Shown: in pieces, positions 1-7,948 of the stretch
Position numbering within the stretch: position 1 is the first letter of the stretch
Layout: every line of letters starts with the position of its first letter
NCBI RefSeq assembly: GCF_012927085.1
Contig: NZ_JABBFX010000001.1
Span: 248,001-312,000, forward strand
Direction: 5' to 3'
DNA from: Ramlibacter agri
GTDB taxonomy: Bacteria > Pseudomonadota > Gammaproteobacteria > Burkholderiales > Burkholderiaceae_C
Length of the DNA: 64,000 nt
Position numbers and translations under genes: made by a program
The notes under the pieces: model-generated
The model's input: only the letters and a program-made list of their open reading frames with translations
Told to the model about the DNA's origin: nothing
Databases searched by the model: none

Positions 1-358
1 AGCGGCCGTTCCATCCGGTCGCCGGAAGCCACAACTCCATCGAAGTCGAAGAGCCGGGCACCGGCGATAGCGTCGCCGTGACCCGGCAGAAGGCCGGCAG
101 GCCCGCGAAAGCGGTCGCACTGCCTGGCGGCTGGTAGGACCCGGCGGGAACGGCTTGCGCGGCGGTCACTGTGCCGTGCGCCAGCTGCAGGCCCTGCAGG
201 TTCGCGCAGGCGATTGCAGGCGGAATGTTGGCGCTCGTGACATCGGCCGCGGGGGCGGCTGCGTCGTCGCCGCCTCCGCATCCTTGCGCGAGCGCTGCCA
301 CGCCCAGCAGGACGACGGCGCAACGTGCTTGGGACCAGGAAGCTCTCTTGACCGGCAT
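1..358 (-). CDS. Tannase/feruloyl esterase family protein, N-terminal part (runs off the left edge)
   Basis: Reading leftward from an ATG at 358 gives 119 codons with no stop before the window edge. An AAGGAGA ribosome site lies just upstream. Residues 1-27 look like a lipoprotein or secretion signal (basic start, hydrophobic VVLLGVAALAQGC, then a Gly/Asp/Ala-rich linker). From about residue 52 the sequence CANLQGLQL, AFCRVTATLSPVPGSS, MELWLPATGWNGR matches the opening of the tannase/feruloyl-esterase family (Pfam PF07519), which hydrolyses ester bonds of gallate or hydroxycinnamate esters. The catalytic Ser/Asp/His lie outside the window, so activity cannot be judged. It is divergent from a MarR regulator and shares its control region, which suggests aromatic-ester-responsive control (inference). 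Confidence 0.85.
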   Translation of the reverse strand, partial: MPVKRASWSQARCAVVLLGVAALAQGCGGGDDAAAPAADVTSANIPPAIACANLQGLQLAHGTVTAAQAVPAGSYQPPGSATAFAGLPAFCRVTATLSPVPGSSTSMELWLPATGWNGR

Positions 359-412
359 GCTTGTCTCCTTGTGGGCGCCCGGTTCCGCGGGCGCGATGGC
401 CACTTTTTTCGC

Positions 413-424
413 TTGCATTTGCAA
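413..424. promoter_or_regulatory. Palindromic operator candidate 1 (TTGCATTTGCAA)
   Basis: A perfect inverted repeat TTGCA-TT-TGCAA lies 55 bases before the tannase start. A near-identical copy is at 502-513, 89 bases away. The outer TTGC...GCAA matches the architecture of known MarR-family operators (E. coli MarR uses TTGCC-N2-GGCAA). The adjacent MarR gene is the obvious candidate ligand-responsive repressor. The function is inferred. Confidence 0.5.
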
Positions 425-501
425 CTTAGCATTTGCTGCATATGTCGGGCCGTGTATCTCTTAAATATTGGAGATGCGCTAGACCGACGGGCGGAGATTA
501 C

Positions 502-513
502 TTGCGTTTGCAA
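502..513. promoter_or_regulatory. Palindromic operator candidate 2 (TTGCGTTTGCAA)
   Basis: This differs from the copy at 413-424 at one position. Here the perfect arms are CTTGC (501-505) and GCAAG (510-514). It lies 56 bases before the MarR start, so the two copies flank the presumed divergent promoters of the esterase and of the regulator. This is consistent with one repressor controlling both directions. Confidence 0.5.
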
Positions 514-569
514 GCAATAAGTGCGCGGGTTTACCCTGCGTTGCCAGGCCCTTTGCTACGATCGGCGCC

Positions 570-1085
570 ATGAAAACCGAGCCTTCCCGGACGGCGGCCA
601 AGGCGGCGCGCAGCGGCAGCGAAGAAGGGAGCGCGCCTGCGCTTGACTTCGACATGGACCATGCCGTCCCAGCGCTCGTCGCGCGCGCCGGCATGCGCAT
701 GGGGCAGGCGTTCTCGAAGCAGCTCAAGGCCTTCGATCTCAACCTGACGGAATGGCGCGTCTGCGCGTCGCTGCACCACAGGCCGCATCAACGGCTGTCG
801 GACCTGGCGCAGAACACCGCGGCCGAACCGTCCACGCTCTCGCGCACCGTGGACAGCCTGATGCAGCGCAAGGTGCTCGTGCGGGACCGCAGCGGGGCGG
901 ACGCGCGGGCGCTCGCCCTGAGCCTGACGCCGGAGGGCGTAGCGCTGACCGAGCGCATCATCCCGCTGGCCCACCTCTATGAACGCGTCGCCGTTGCGGG
1001 CATCCCGAAGCAGCACGTCGCGCTGCTCAAGGACATGCTGCATCGGCTCTACGAGAACATGGCCATGCTGGACGGGGACAATTGA
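570..1085 (+). CDS. MarR family transcriptional regulator
   Basis: This is a 171-residue winged-helix regulator. The first ~30 residues are a charged, poorly conserved tail. The DNA-binding region is LNLTEWRVCASL, then RLSDLAQNTAAEPSTLSRTV (recognition helix), then the wing with the typical DxRxxxLSLTPEG pattern (DARALALSLTPEG). C-terminal helices form the dimer interface. It is divergent from the tannase-family gene at 1-358, and two copies of a TTGC-N4-GCAA palindrome lie between them, so it probably represses that esterase and itself until an aromatic ligand binds. No clear ribosome site precedes the ATG. It ends 20 bases before the MBL hydrolase start. Confidence 0.9.
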   Translation: MKTEPSRTAAKAARSGSEEGSAPALDFDMDHAVPALVARAGMRMGQAFSKQLKAFDLNLTEWRVCASLHHRPHQRLSDLAQNTAAEPSTLSRTVDSLMQRKVLVRDRSGADARALALSLTPEGVALTERIIPLAHLYERVAVAGIPKQHVALLKDMLHRLYENMAMLDGDN

Positions 1086-1105
1086 GGCCGGCCCCGCGAG
1101 AAAAG

Positions 1106-1744
1106 ATGCTCCGCTACTTCACCCTCCCCGTCACCCCTTTCCAGCAGAACTGCTCCGTCGTCTACGACGACCAGACCAGGCAAGCCGCCATCATCGACCC
1201 GGGCGGCGACCTCGATCGGCTGCTCGCCGAGATCGACCGGCACGGACTGAAGCTGGAACAGATCTGGCAGACCCACGCACACATCGACCACGCAGGCGGC
1301 ACCGCGGAACTCGCGCGCCGCCTGGACCTGCCGATCATTGGTCCGCATCCCGGCGACCAGTTCTGGATCACCGGCCTGCCGCAGCAGGGCGCGATGTTCG
1401 GCTTCCCGCCGGCCGAGCCCTTTGTGCCCACGCGCTGGCTGCAGGATGGCGACACGGTGGAACTGGCCGGCCACGTGCTGAACGTGCGGCACTGCCCGGG
1501 CCACACGCCGGGGCACGTGGTGTTTCACTCACCGGAGATGCAGCGCGCCTTCGTCGGCGACGTGCTGTTCGCGGGCAGCATCGGCCGCACCGATTTTCCG
1601 CAGGGCAACCACGAGCAGCTGATCGCCAGCATCACGCAGCGGCTCTGGCCAATGGGCGACGAGACGGTGTTCATTCCGGGCCACGGGCCGGAGAGCACTT
1701 TCGGGCGCGAGCGGCAGACGAATCCCTACGTCGGCGGGACCTGA
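1106..1744 (+). CDS. MBL-fold metallo-hydrolase (glyoxalase II-like)
   Basis: This is a 212-residue metallo-beta-lactamase-fold hydrolase of the YcbL/glyoxalase-II-like group. The binuclear metal signature TxHxHxDH is intact at residues 56-62 (THAHIDH). Further ligands are in HCPGHTPGH, in the FVGDVLFAGSIGRTDFPQG segment, and in the late FIPGHGPES. An upstream TTG at 1082 is in frame, but the ATG at 1106 fits the family N-terminus (LRYFTLPVTPFQQNC) and follows GAGAAAAG. Small thioester or hydroxyacyl-glutathione substrates are typical of the group; the actual substrate is unknown. It follows the MarR gene closely and may be cotranscribed. Confidence 0.88.
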   Translation: MLRYFTLPVTPFQQNCSVVYDDQTRQAAIIDPGGDLDRLLAEIDRHGLKLEQIWQTHAHIDHAGGTAELARRLDLPIIGPHPGDQFWITGLPQQGAMFGFPPAEPFVPTRWLQDGDTVELAGHVLNVRHCPGHTPGHVVFHSPEMQRAFVGDVLFAGSIGRTDFPQGNHEQLIASITQRLWPMGDETVFIPGHGPESTFGRERQTNPYVGGT

Positions 1745-1749
1745 CGCCC

Positions 1750-2577
1750 TTACTTCTTCGCCTGCTCGTACAGCCCCATCACGCGCGGCACGTTCTCGCG
1801 CAAGCGGGCGATGCGGTCCGGGCCGCTGGGGTGGGTGGACAGGAAAGCCGTTCCGGCATCGCTGCCGGACACGCGGCCCATCTTTTCCCAGAGGCTCACG
1901 GCCGCTTCCGGGTTGTAGCCGGCGCGCGCGCCCATCTCCAGGCCCACCAGGTCGGCTTCGGTCTCGTCGTCGCGGCTGAACTTGAGCGTGAGCAGCTGCG
2001 TACCGACGTTGGCCGCCAGGTCGCCCAGCTGCCCCAGCCCGAACAGCTGCGCGCCCAGCGACAGCAAGGCGCCCGTGCCCTGGCTCTTGGCCATGCGCTC
2101 GCGCGCGTGCTCGCGCAAGGCGTGTGCCATCTCGTGGCCCATCACCATCGCGACTTCGTCATCGGTGAGCTTGAGTTTGTCGAGAATGGCGGTGAAGAAT
2201 GCGATCTTGCCGCCCGGCATGCAGAAAGCATTGATGGATTCGCTGCCGATCAGGTTCACTTCCCAGCGCCATTCCCGCGCCCGCGGGTTCCAGCGCGGCG
2301 CATCGACGATGAGCCGGCGCGAGATGGCGCGCAGCCTCTGCAGTTGCGGGTGGCTGTCCGGCGCCAGCGCGTGCTTGGCGCGCGCCTGCTGCAGCAGCTG
2401 GCTGTATTCCTGCGCGGCCGCGCGCTCCAGGTCGTCGGCCGGCACCAGCGAGCGCAGCTGCGAAGGCTGGCCGACGTCGACCTGCGCCAGCGCCGGCGCC
2501 GCAGCAGCCGCCATGGCCGCCATCAGGAACCCGCGGCGCGGCGAAGCGGGCTGTTTTGCATCGCAGAGCTGGCACAT
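1750..2577 (-). CDS. M48 family zinc metalloprotease, Tat-type signal
   Basis: This is a 275-residue secreted peptidase of the M48 family. It begins with a twin-arginine-like signal (PRRGFLMAAMAAAAAPALAQ, residues 13-32). The zinc site HEMAH is at 148-152, and the third ligand lies in the DDETEADLVGLEMGARAG helix. There are no membrane spans beyond the signal, so it is probably a periplasmic protease, smaller than BepA and without TPR repeats. A longer reading frame starts upstream at 2781, but the ATG at 2577 places the signal correctly. It is convergent with the MBL hydrolase, 5 bases away, and divergent from the AmpG-like permease. Periplasmic quality control is inferred. Confidence 0.88.
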   Translation of the reverse strand: MCQLCDAKQPASPRRGFLMAAMAAAAAPALAQVDVGQPSQLRSLVPADDLERAAAQEYSQLLQQARAKHALAPDSHPQLQRLRAISRRLIVDAPRWNPRAREWRWEVNLIGSESINAFCMPGGKIAFFTAILDKLKLTDDEVAMVMGHEMAHALREHARERMAKSQGTGALLSLGAQLFGLGQLGDLAANVGTQLLTLKFSRDDETEADLVGLEMGARAGYNPEAAVSLWEKMGRVSGSDAGTAFLSTHPSGPDRIARLRENVPRVMGLYEQAKK

Positions 2578-2608
2578 GGTTGAATAATACAAACGAAGAA
2601 GTCGCCGC

Positions 2609-3988
2609 ATGTCAGACCCTAACGCCAGTACAGCCGGAACCGCGCCTGCCAGTCCGGCTCCCGAAAAGCGCCGCAAGCGCTCCGCCCTGCAGGTGCTGCG
2701 CGAACTGCGCCAGCCCAAGGTGGCGATGATGCTTGCGCTCGGTTTCTCCTCGGGCCTGCCCTTCCTGCTGACGGCCAACACCTTCGGCTACTGGCTGCGC
2801 GACGAAGGCACCGACCTCAAGACCATCGGCTTCCTGTCGTGGGTCGGCTTCGCCTATGCCTTCAAGGTGTACTGGTCGCCGCTGGTGGACCGGCTGGACG
2901 TGCCGCTTCTCGGCCGCCTCGGACGCCGCCGCGGCTGGATGCTGCTGTGCCAGATCCTCGTGGCGATCGGCCTGGTCGGCATGTCGGTGGTCGGCCTGTC
3001 GGCCGGGCTGGGCGTGATCGGCGCCTTCGCGCTGCTGGTGGCGTTTGCTTCGGCGACGCAGGACATCGCCATCGACGCCTGGCGGATCGAGGCCGCCTCC
3101 GACCAGGAGGAGGTGGGCCTGCTCACGTCGGCGGCGCAACTCGGTTACCGCATCGCGCTGCTGATCACCGACGCGGCCATCATCGCGGCAGCGGCGCGTA
3201 TCGGCTGGCAACTGTCGTATGTAGCGATGGCCGTGCTGATGGTGGTGGGCATCGTCGCGACCTTCTTCGCCTTCGAGCCGCGGCGCGCCGACCAGGTCCT
3301 GCAGGCCAAGCCGCCCTTGTGGACGCGGCGCGGCCTGGTCGACGCGATCATCGGGCCCTTCGTCGATTTCTTCCACAAGCACAAGCTGGCTGGGCTGGTG
3401 ATCCTGCTCGCAGTGGCGCTCTACCGGTTGCCGGATTTCATCATGGGGCCCATGTACAACCCCTATTACCACGACCTCGGCATCAGCAAGGACACGGTGG
3501 CGGTGGTGCGCGGTTCCTTCGGGCTGGTGGCCACGTTCGTCGGGCTGGCCGCGGCCGGCCTGACCGCGCTGCGCATCGGCCTGCTGCCGACGCTGATCCT
3601 GGGCCTGGTGCTGGAAGCCCTGGGCACGTCGGCCTTCGCGCTGCTCGCGCTGCATGCCAGCGACATCACTTTCGCCGCCGTGATGTCGCTCGACTCCTTC
3701 GCGCAGGCCTTTGCGGGCGTCGCCCTGGTCACCTACATGTCCAGCCTGACGAGCCTGGGCTATACCGCCACGCAGTACGCGATGCTGTCGTCGGTCTATG
3801 CCTTGCTGGGCAAGTTCCTCAAGGGCTTCTCGGGCGTGGCGGTGGATTCGTTGACCCCGACTTACGGGCTGCTGGGCGCCTACGCGACGTCCTTCATCGC
3901 CACCGGCCTCACGGCGATCCCGCCGCTGATCCTGTTCCTGCTGCTGTGGCGCATGCACGGACGCGAGGGATCCGGCCACAAGGCGTGA
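2609..3988 (+). CDS. ampG: AmpG-family MFS permease
   Basis: This is a 459-residue inner-membrane transporter of the AmpG branch of the major facilitator superfamily. It has about 12-14 hydrophobic segments after a basic cytoplasmic tail of about 38 residues. The family signature is visible: FSSGLPFLLTANTFGYWL in helix 1, FKVYWSPLVDR in the first loop, and ATQDIAIDAWRIE in the middle, with the conserved ATQDI-DAWR motif. AmpG imports anhydro-muropeptides for cell-wall recycling and can control beta-lactamase induction. No ampR or ampC lies nearby. A related lipid-soluble or sugar-peptide substrate cannot be excluded. Confidence 0.85.
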   Translation: MSDPNASTAGTAPASPAPEKRRKRSALQVLRELRQPKVAMMLALGFSSGLPFLLTANTFGYWLRDEGTDLKTIGFLSWVGFAYAFKVYWSPLVDRLDVPLLGRLGRRRGWMLLCQILVAIGLVGMSVVGLSAGLGVIGAFALLVAFASATQDIAIDAWRIEAASDQEEVGLLTSAAQLGYRIALLITDAAIIAAAARIGWQLSYVAMAVLMVVGIVATFFAFEPRRADQVLQAKPPLWTRRGLVDAIIGPFVDFFHKHKLAGLVILLAVALYRLPDFIMGPMYNPYYHDLGISKDTVAVVRGSFGLVATFVGLAAAGLTALRIGLLPTLILGLVLEALGTSAFALLALHASDITFAAVMSLDSFAQAFAGVALVTYMSSLTSLGYTATQYAMLSSVYALLGKFLKGFSGVAVDSLTPTYGLLGAYATSFIATGLTAIPPLILFLLLWRMHGREGSGHKA

Positions 3989-4022
3989 ATTTCTGTCGGG
4001 AGGCAGCGCCCCGAGACCTCTG

Positions 4023-4037
4023 TTTACCTAACTTTAC
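4023..4037 (+). promoter_or_regulatory. TTTAC-N5-TTTAC direct repeat before the response regulator
   Basis: Two TTTAC half-sites spaced 10 bases start to start lie 88 bases upstream of the response-regulator start. One-turn direct repeats are the normal binding geometry for OmpR/PhoB-family regulators, so autoregulation by the adjacent regulator is plausible. Only the repeat itself is directly seen. Confidence 0.35.
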
Positions 4038-4124
4038 GGCGGGTTCAATGGACGGCCATGGGGTCTGGAGACCATGTAAAGCAAGGGCCCCGCGGTGGCG
4101 GCCCAATGATTACCATCCAGACTC

Positions 4125-4838
4125 ATGCAGCAACTCCTGATGATCGAAGACGACAGCCGCCTCGCGCAGATGGTCGGCGAGTACCTGGAGCGCTCCGGCT
4201 TCGCCTTCACCCACGCCGCCGACGCCAAGGCGGGCCTGCACCTGCTCGAAGAGCCGCCCACGGGCTCCGCACCCGACCTCGTGGTGCTGGACCTGATGCT
4301 GCCGGACCTCGACGGCCTCGAAGTCTGCCGCCGCGTGCGCGCGCTGCCGGGCGAGACCGGCAAGGTGCCGGTGCTGATGCTCACGGCCAAGGGCGACCCC
4401 ATGGACCGCATCGTCGGCCTGGAACTGGGCGCGGACGACTACCTGCCCAAGCCCTTCGAGCCGCGCGAGCTGCTGGCCCGCATCCGCGCCATCCTGCGCC
4501 GCCGCACCGAGGGCATGCCAGCGCCGGCCAAGATGATGCGCTTCGGCTCGCTCGAGATCGACCGCGACGCCCGCACCGTGCTGGTGGCCGGCAAGCCGGT
4601 CGACCTCACGTCCTACCAGTTCGACCTGCTGGTCGTGCTGGCGGAACGCGCCGGCCGCGTGCTGACGCGCGACCAGATCATGGAAGCCGTGCGCGGCCGC
4701 GAGCTGGAAGCCTTCGACCGCTCCATCGACGTGCACATGGGGCGCATCCGCGCCGCGATCGAGGCCGACCCCAAGAACCCCAAGCGCATCCTCACGGTGC
4801 GCGGCGTGGGTTATGTCTTCGCCAAGCAGCAGGATTGA
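4125..4838 (+). CDS. OmpR-family response regulator
   Basis: This is a 237-residue two-domain regulator. The receiver domain has the acidic pair at residues 9-10, phospho-acceptor Asp56 (VVLDLMLPDLDG), the conserved Thr in LTAKG, and Lys109 in LPKPFEP. The C-terminal winged helix contains LTSYQFDLLVVLAERAGRVLTRDQIMEAV, then the IDVHMGRIRAAIE helix and the RGVGYVF hairpin. It resembles RstA/CpxR-type regulators. It lies 18 bases upstream of the sensor kinase, forming a two-gene operon. The signal is unknown. A phased TTTAC repeat upstream suggests autoregulation. Confidence 0.93.
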   Translation: MQQLLMIEDDSRLAQMVGEYLERSGFAFTHAADAKAGLHLLEEPPTGSAPDLVVLDLMLPDLDGLEVCRRVRALPGETGKVPVLMLTAKGDPMDRIVGLELGADDYLPKPFEPRELLARIRAILRRRTEGMPAPAKMMRFGSLEIDRDARTVLVAGKPVDLTSYQFDLLVVLAERAGRVLTRDQIMEAVRGRELEAFDRSIDVHMGRIRAAIEADPKNPKRILTVRGVGYVFAKQQD

Positions 4839-4856
4839 GGCTGGTATGGTCGAGGC

Positions 4857-6050
4857 ATGACCTCCTGGAACGCGCGCTGGCGCTTTCCCCTCTACCTTCG
4901 CATCTGGCTGGCCGTGATCGTCACGGTCGGCCTGTTGACCATCGCCTTCGGCTACCTCTGGCGCATGAACACCGAGCCGGTGCCCATGCGCGAGATCATC
5001 ATCCGCGACCAGAACGACGCCATCCTGGGCCAGAGCATGGTGCGGCCGCAGCGCGTGCCGGGCCAGGGCGTCGAGTTCGACGTGCAGATGAACGACGGCC
5101 GCACGATCACCGTGCAGCTGCCGCCGCGCCCGCGGCAGGCCGGTGACCGGCCGGGGGCACGGCCCTGGATCCCGCGCGGGCCCGAAGGCTTCCTGTGGCT
5201 GCTGGGGATGGTGGGGCTGGCCGTCGCCCTGGGCAGCTACCCCGTGGTGAGGCGCCTGACCTTGCGGCTGGAGGAACTACGCCGCGGCGTCGAGCGCTGG
5301 GGCGAAGGCGACCTGAGCGTGCGCGTGCCTGAGCGGGGCCGCGACGAAGTGGCCTTCCTGGCCCACCGCTTCAACCACGCCGCCGAGCGCGTGGAGACGC
5401 TGGTCAAGACGCACAAGTCGCTGCTCGCCAATGCCTCGCACGAACTGCGCTCGCCGCTGGCGCGCATCCGCATGAGCCTGGAGTTCATGGAGGGCGGGCC
5501 TTCGACCGAGCGCGCCCGCGACGAGATCGCCCGCAACATCACCGAGCTGGACCAGCTGGTCGACGAAGTCCTGCTGGCCAGCCGGCTGGACGCGCGCGAA
5601 AGCGACGTGGGCCTGATCGAGCAGGTCGACCTGACCGGCCTGGCCGCCGAGGAAACCGCGCGCACCGGCGCCGAACTGGCCGCCACGGCGGACGAACAGG
5701 CAGTGGTCGTGCAGGGCGTGTCCAAGCTGCTGCGCCGGGCCATCCGCAACCTGCTGGAGAACGCCCGCCGCTACACCAGCGGGCCGGTCGAAGTGACCGT
5801 GCAGCGCAGCGGCCGGCAGGCCGTGCTGCGGGTGTGCGACCGGGGTCCGGGCGTGCCGCCGGCCGAGCGCGAGCGGATTTTCGAGCCCTTCTACCGTTTA
5901 CGCGGCGCCAGCGAGCGGGAGGGCGGCGTCGGCCTGGGCTTGGCCCTTGTGCGGTCCATCACACAAAGGCATCAGGGAAGTGTGCATTGCGAGGACAACC
6001 CGGGCGGCGGGGCATGCTTCGTGCTCACGCTTCCATGTGAGCAAATGTAA
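4857..6050 (+). CDS. Sensor histidine kinase, partner of the upstream regulator
   Basis: This is a 397-residue membrane kinase. Transmembrane helices at about 14-36 and 112-131 bracket a short periplasmic sensor of about 75 residues. A HAMP linker follows (RLEELRRGVERWGEGDLSVRVPE begins near 137). The dimerisation helix carries phospho-acceptor His195 in ASHELRSPLARIRM. The ATPase domain shows the N box (NLLENARRY), G1 (DRGPGVP), F box (FEPFYR) and G2 (GVGLGLALV). The small sensor region resembles RstB/CpxA-type sensors. It is cotranscribed with the regulator. No accessory lipoprotein or target gene is adjacent. Confidence 0.93.
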   Translation: MTSWNARWRFPLYLRIWLAVIVTVGLLTIAFGYLWRMNTEPVPMREIIIRDQNDAILGQSMVRPQRVPGQGVEFDVQMNDGRTITVQLPPRPRQAGDRPGARPWIPRGPEGFLWLLGMVGLAVALGSYPVVRRLTLRLEELRRGVERWGEGDLSVRVPERGRDEVAFLAHRFNHAAERVETLVKTHKSLLANASHELRSPLARIRMSLEFMEGGPSTERARDEIARNITELDQLVDEVLLASRLDARESDVGLIEQVDLTGLAAEETARTGAELAATADEQAVVVQGVSKLLRRAIRNLLENARRYTSGPVEVTVQRSGRQAVLRVCDRGPGVPPAERERIFEPFYRLRGASEREGGVGLGLALVRSITQRHQGSVHCEDNPGGGACFVLTLPCEQM

Positions 6051-6186
6051 TCTGGAGTAATAAAGATCAACGCCGCTCGCCAAGCGCGGGCTGTTTTAGG
6101 ATCATCAATTCCCTGCCCCAACGATACGGGCCTCAACCTCCGCCAAAAGAGCGATCGAAAAAGCCGGGGTTGAAGGCTAGAGTGCT

Positions 6187-6284
6187 GAGACTGTCACGCA
6201 TCGTTCAGGACAACCGGATTCAAGTCTCCCAACGACGTCCTTCCAAGGACTTGATACAGCCACCGCAAGGTGGCTGTTTTTTTT
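6187..6284 (+). ncRNA. Candidate small RNA or structured 3' UTR
   Basis: The 293-base gap after the kinase has no convincing reading frame but shows ordered pairing. GAGACT (6187-6192) can pair with AGTCTC (6223-6228). A hairpin GTCCT-TCCA-AGGAC spans 6237-6250. A 9-bp GCAA-loop terminator follows at 6256-6284. A chain of hairpins ending in an intrinsic terminator 200 bases from the last stop codon is typical of an intergenic sRNA or a processed 3' UTR. I did not find a clear -10/-35 pair and do not recognise a known family, so this is tentative. Confidence 0.4.
6256..6284 (+). terminator. Rho-independent terminator
   Basis: A perfect 9-bp stem ACAGCCACC/GGTGGCTGT with a stable GCAA loop runs into eight T residues (6277-6284). 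It is oriented for rightward transcription and ends either the two-component operon or the candidate sRNA. Confidence 0.9.
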
Positions 6285-6343
6285 GCTGCACTCGGTTACG
6301 GTCCAGTTGCGCGCATGCTACGCCAATGGGCCGTCCAGGGCCA

Positions 6344-6868
6344 TTAACTCTCGATGCGCGGCGGCGCGGGATGCAGCCGCGCCATCGTCAGCGCGTCGAC
6401 GTAACGCCCGTGCTTCAGCGCATAGCCGCGATGCCGGCCTTCCTCGACGAAGCCCAGGCGGCGGTACAGCGCGATCGCGCGCTCGTTGTCGACGTGCACG
6501 GTCAGTTCGACGCGCAGCACATGGGCCCAGTTGTCCGCCCAGGCCAGCAGCCGCTCGATCAACTGCTGGCCGATGCCGCGGCCCTGCCAGGGCGCCGCGA
6601 TCGCAATGCCCAGCAGCCGCACGTGCGAACGACGCAGCGTGGGCTGCAGGACGTGCAGTCCCGCCATGCCGACGATCTCGCCGCCGGCGAGCGCCACCAG
6701 CCGGCAGGAGCCCGGCTCATTGCGCTGCAGCGTCTCCACGCGCGAAGCGACGGGGATGTCCGGCATCTGCAGCGTGCCTTCGAAAGCGCCGACGCTGCCC
6801 AGGAGCGCGGAGACCGCGAGCGCGTCCTCGGGCTCCATGCTGCGGATGGTGATCTCGGGCTGCGGCAT
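6344..6868 (-). CDS. GNAT-family N-acetyltransferase
   Basis: This is a 174-residue acetyltransferase. The acetyl-CoA motif A appears as LLGIAIAAPWQGRGIGQQLI (Q/R-x-x-G-x-G/A loop QGRGIG). The motif B region is LTVHVDNERAIALYRRLGF. The C-terminal EGRHRGYALKHGRYVDALTM resembles the PhnO/YhhY group, which acetylates small amines or amino acids. The start at 6868 is supported by a GAGGAG site; a longer frame to 6928 lacks support. It stands alone, facing the candidate sRNA terminator. The substrate is unknown. Confidence 0.88.
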   Translation of the reverse strand: MPQPEITIRSMEPEDALAVSALLGSVGAFEGTLQMPDIPVASRVETLQRNEPGSCRLVALAGGEIVGMAGLHVLQPTLRRSHVRLLGIAIAAPWQGRGIGQQLIERLLAWADNWAHVLRVELTVHVDNERAIALYRRLGFVEEGRHRGYALKHGRYVDALTMARLHPAPPRIES

Positions 6869-6953
6869 GCCGGACTCCTCAAGAGGATGGGCAGTCCAAT
6901 GTAGCGCCCACGGCGTGCCGCACGCCAATGCAAGGCGCGCATGCGCCCATGCA

Positions 6954-7934
6954 TCACTCCGGTTCGATGCCAGCCGCCCGGATCAGGCTGCCCCAGCGCG
7001 CGGTGTCGCGTGCGATCAGCTGCTTCAATGATTCCGCATCGCCAGGGAAAGGCAGCGCATACATCTTCGCCAGGTATTCCTCCATGCCGGGGCTGCGCAC
7101 GATGCCGTTGGCCAGGTCCGCCAGCCGCTGGATCACCGGCTGCGGCGTGCGCGCCGGCGCGAACAGCGCCAGCCAGGCAACGAACTCGTAGCCGGGCAAC
7201 CCGGCTTCCGCGATGGTCGGCAGGTCCGGCACCGCCGGCACGCGGCGCGCAGACGTCACCGCCAGCGCCTTGACCTTGCCGCCCTGCGACTGGGCGACAC
7301 CGAGCGCCGCATCGGTGATCAGGAAGTGCAGCTGCCCGCCGACGAGGTCGGTGATCGCCTGCGACGAGGTCTTGTAAGGCACGTGCACGGCGTCGATGCC
7401 GGCCTGCTGGCGGAAAGCCTCCGAGGCCACCCGGCCCGTGGCGCTGGAACTGCCGTAATTGAGCTTGCCCGGCTGCGCCTTCGCCAGCGCGATCAGCTCC
7501 TGCAGGTTGTTCACCTTCAGCGTGGGCGAGACCACCAGCACCTGCGGAATGGTCGCCAGCGTCGTGATCGGCGCGAAGTCTGCCACCGGGTCGTAGGGCA
7601 GCTTGCGGAACAGGTGCACGTTGGCCGCGTGCGTGGAGTTGGCGCCGAACAGCAGCGTGTAGCCGTCGGGCTGCGCGCGCGCCACGTACGACGCGGCGAC
7701 GCCGCCCAGCGCGCCTTGCTTCGGGTCGACGATGAAGGCCTGGCCGGTGGCCTCCCGCATCTTGTCGGCGAGGTAGCGCACCATCTGGTCGTAAGCATTG
7801 CCGGGACCGAAGGGCACGACGATGGTCACCACGCGCGAGGGATAGGTCTGCGCGTGGGCGAAGGGCGCGAGGGCGGCGGCTGCGCCGGCGGCCAGCATGC
7901 TGCGGCGACGCACGAGAGGAAGTTTGTTCTCCAT
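6954..7934 (-). CDS. Bug-family (TTT) solute-binding protein
   Basis: This is a 326-residue periplasmic binding protein of the tripartite tricarboxylate transporter type (PF03401). A Tat-like signal VRRRSMLAAGAAAALAPFAHA precedes mature TYPSRVVTIVVPFGPGNAYDQM. The family's RLPYDP-type element appears as RKLPYDPVADFAPI, and VHVPYKTSSQAITDLVGGQ is the classic ligand-proximal segment. Two adjacent ATGs exist (7934, 7937); the inner one has better spacing from AAGGAG. It is the third gene of a leftward operon (CoA-transferase, TAXI-like protein, Bug). No TctA/TctB membrane partners are present, as is usual for expanded Bug sets in Burkholderiales. A carboxylate ligand linked to the CoA-transferase is inferred. 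Confidence 0.9.
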   Translation of the reverse strand: MENKLPLVRRRSMLAAGAAAALAPFAHAQTYPSRVVTIVVPFGPGNAYDQMVRYLADKMREATGQAFIVDPKQGALGGVAASYVARAQPDGYTLLFGANSTHAANVHLFRKLPYDPVADFAPITTLATIPQVLVVSPTLKVNNLQELIALAKAQPGKLNYGSSSATGRVASEAFRQQAGIDAVHVPYKTSSQAITDLVGGQLHFLITDAALGVAQSQGGKVKALAVTSARRVPAVPDLPTIAEAGLPGYEFVAWLALFAPARTPQPVIQRLADLANGIVRSPGMEEYLAKMYALPFPGDAESLKQLIARDTARWGSLIRAAGIEPE

Positions 7935-7948
7935 CATGGCTCCTTCGC

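Noticed and set aside
166..513. 115-residue minus-strand frame over the tannase start region
   Set aside because: It is in a different frame from the ATG at 358 that has a ribosome site and clear tannase-family sequence.
4125..6050. Identity of the two-component pair as PmrAB
   Set aside because: Although a PmrA-type box occurs at 53200, this regulator has a TTTAC-type repeat upstream and an RstA/CpxR-like sequence, and nothing ties it to the box.
6187..6250. Possible tRNA in the gap after the sensor kinase (GGATTCAAGTC resembles a T loop)
   Set aside because: There is no acceptor, D or anticodon stem at the right spacing, and the flanking bases do not pair to a cloverleaf.
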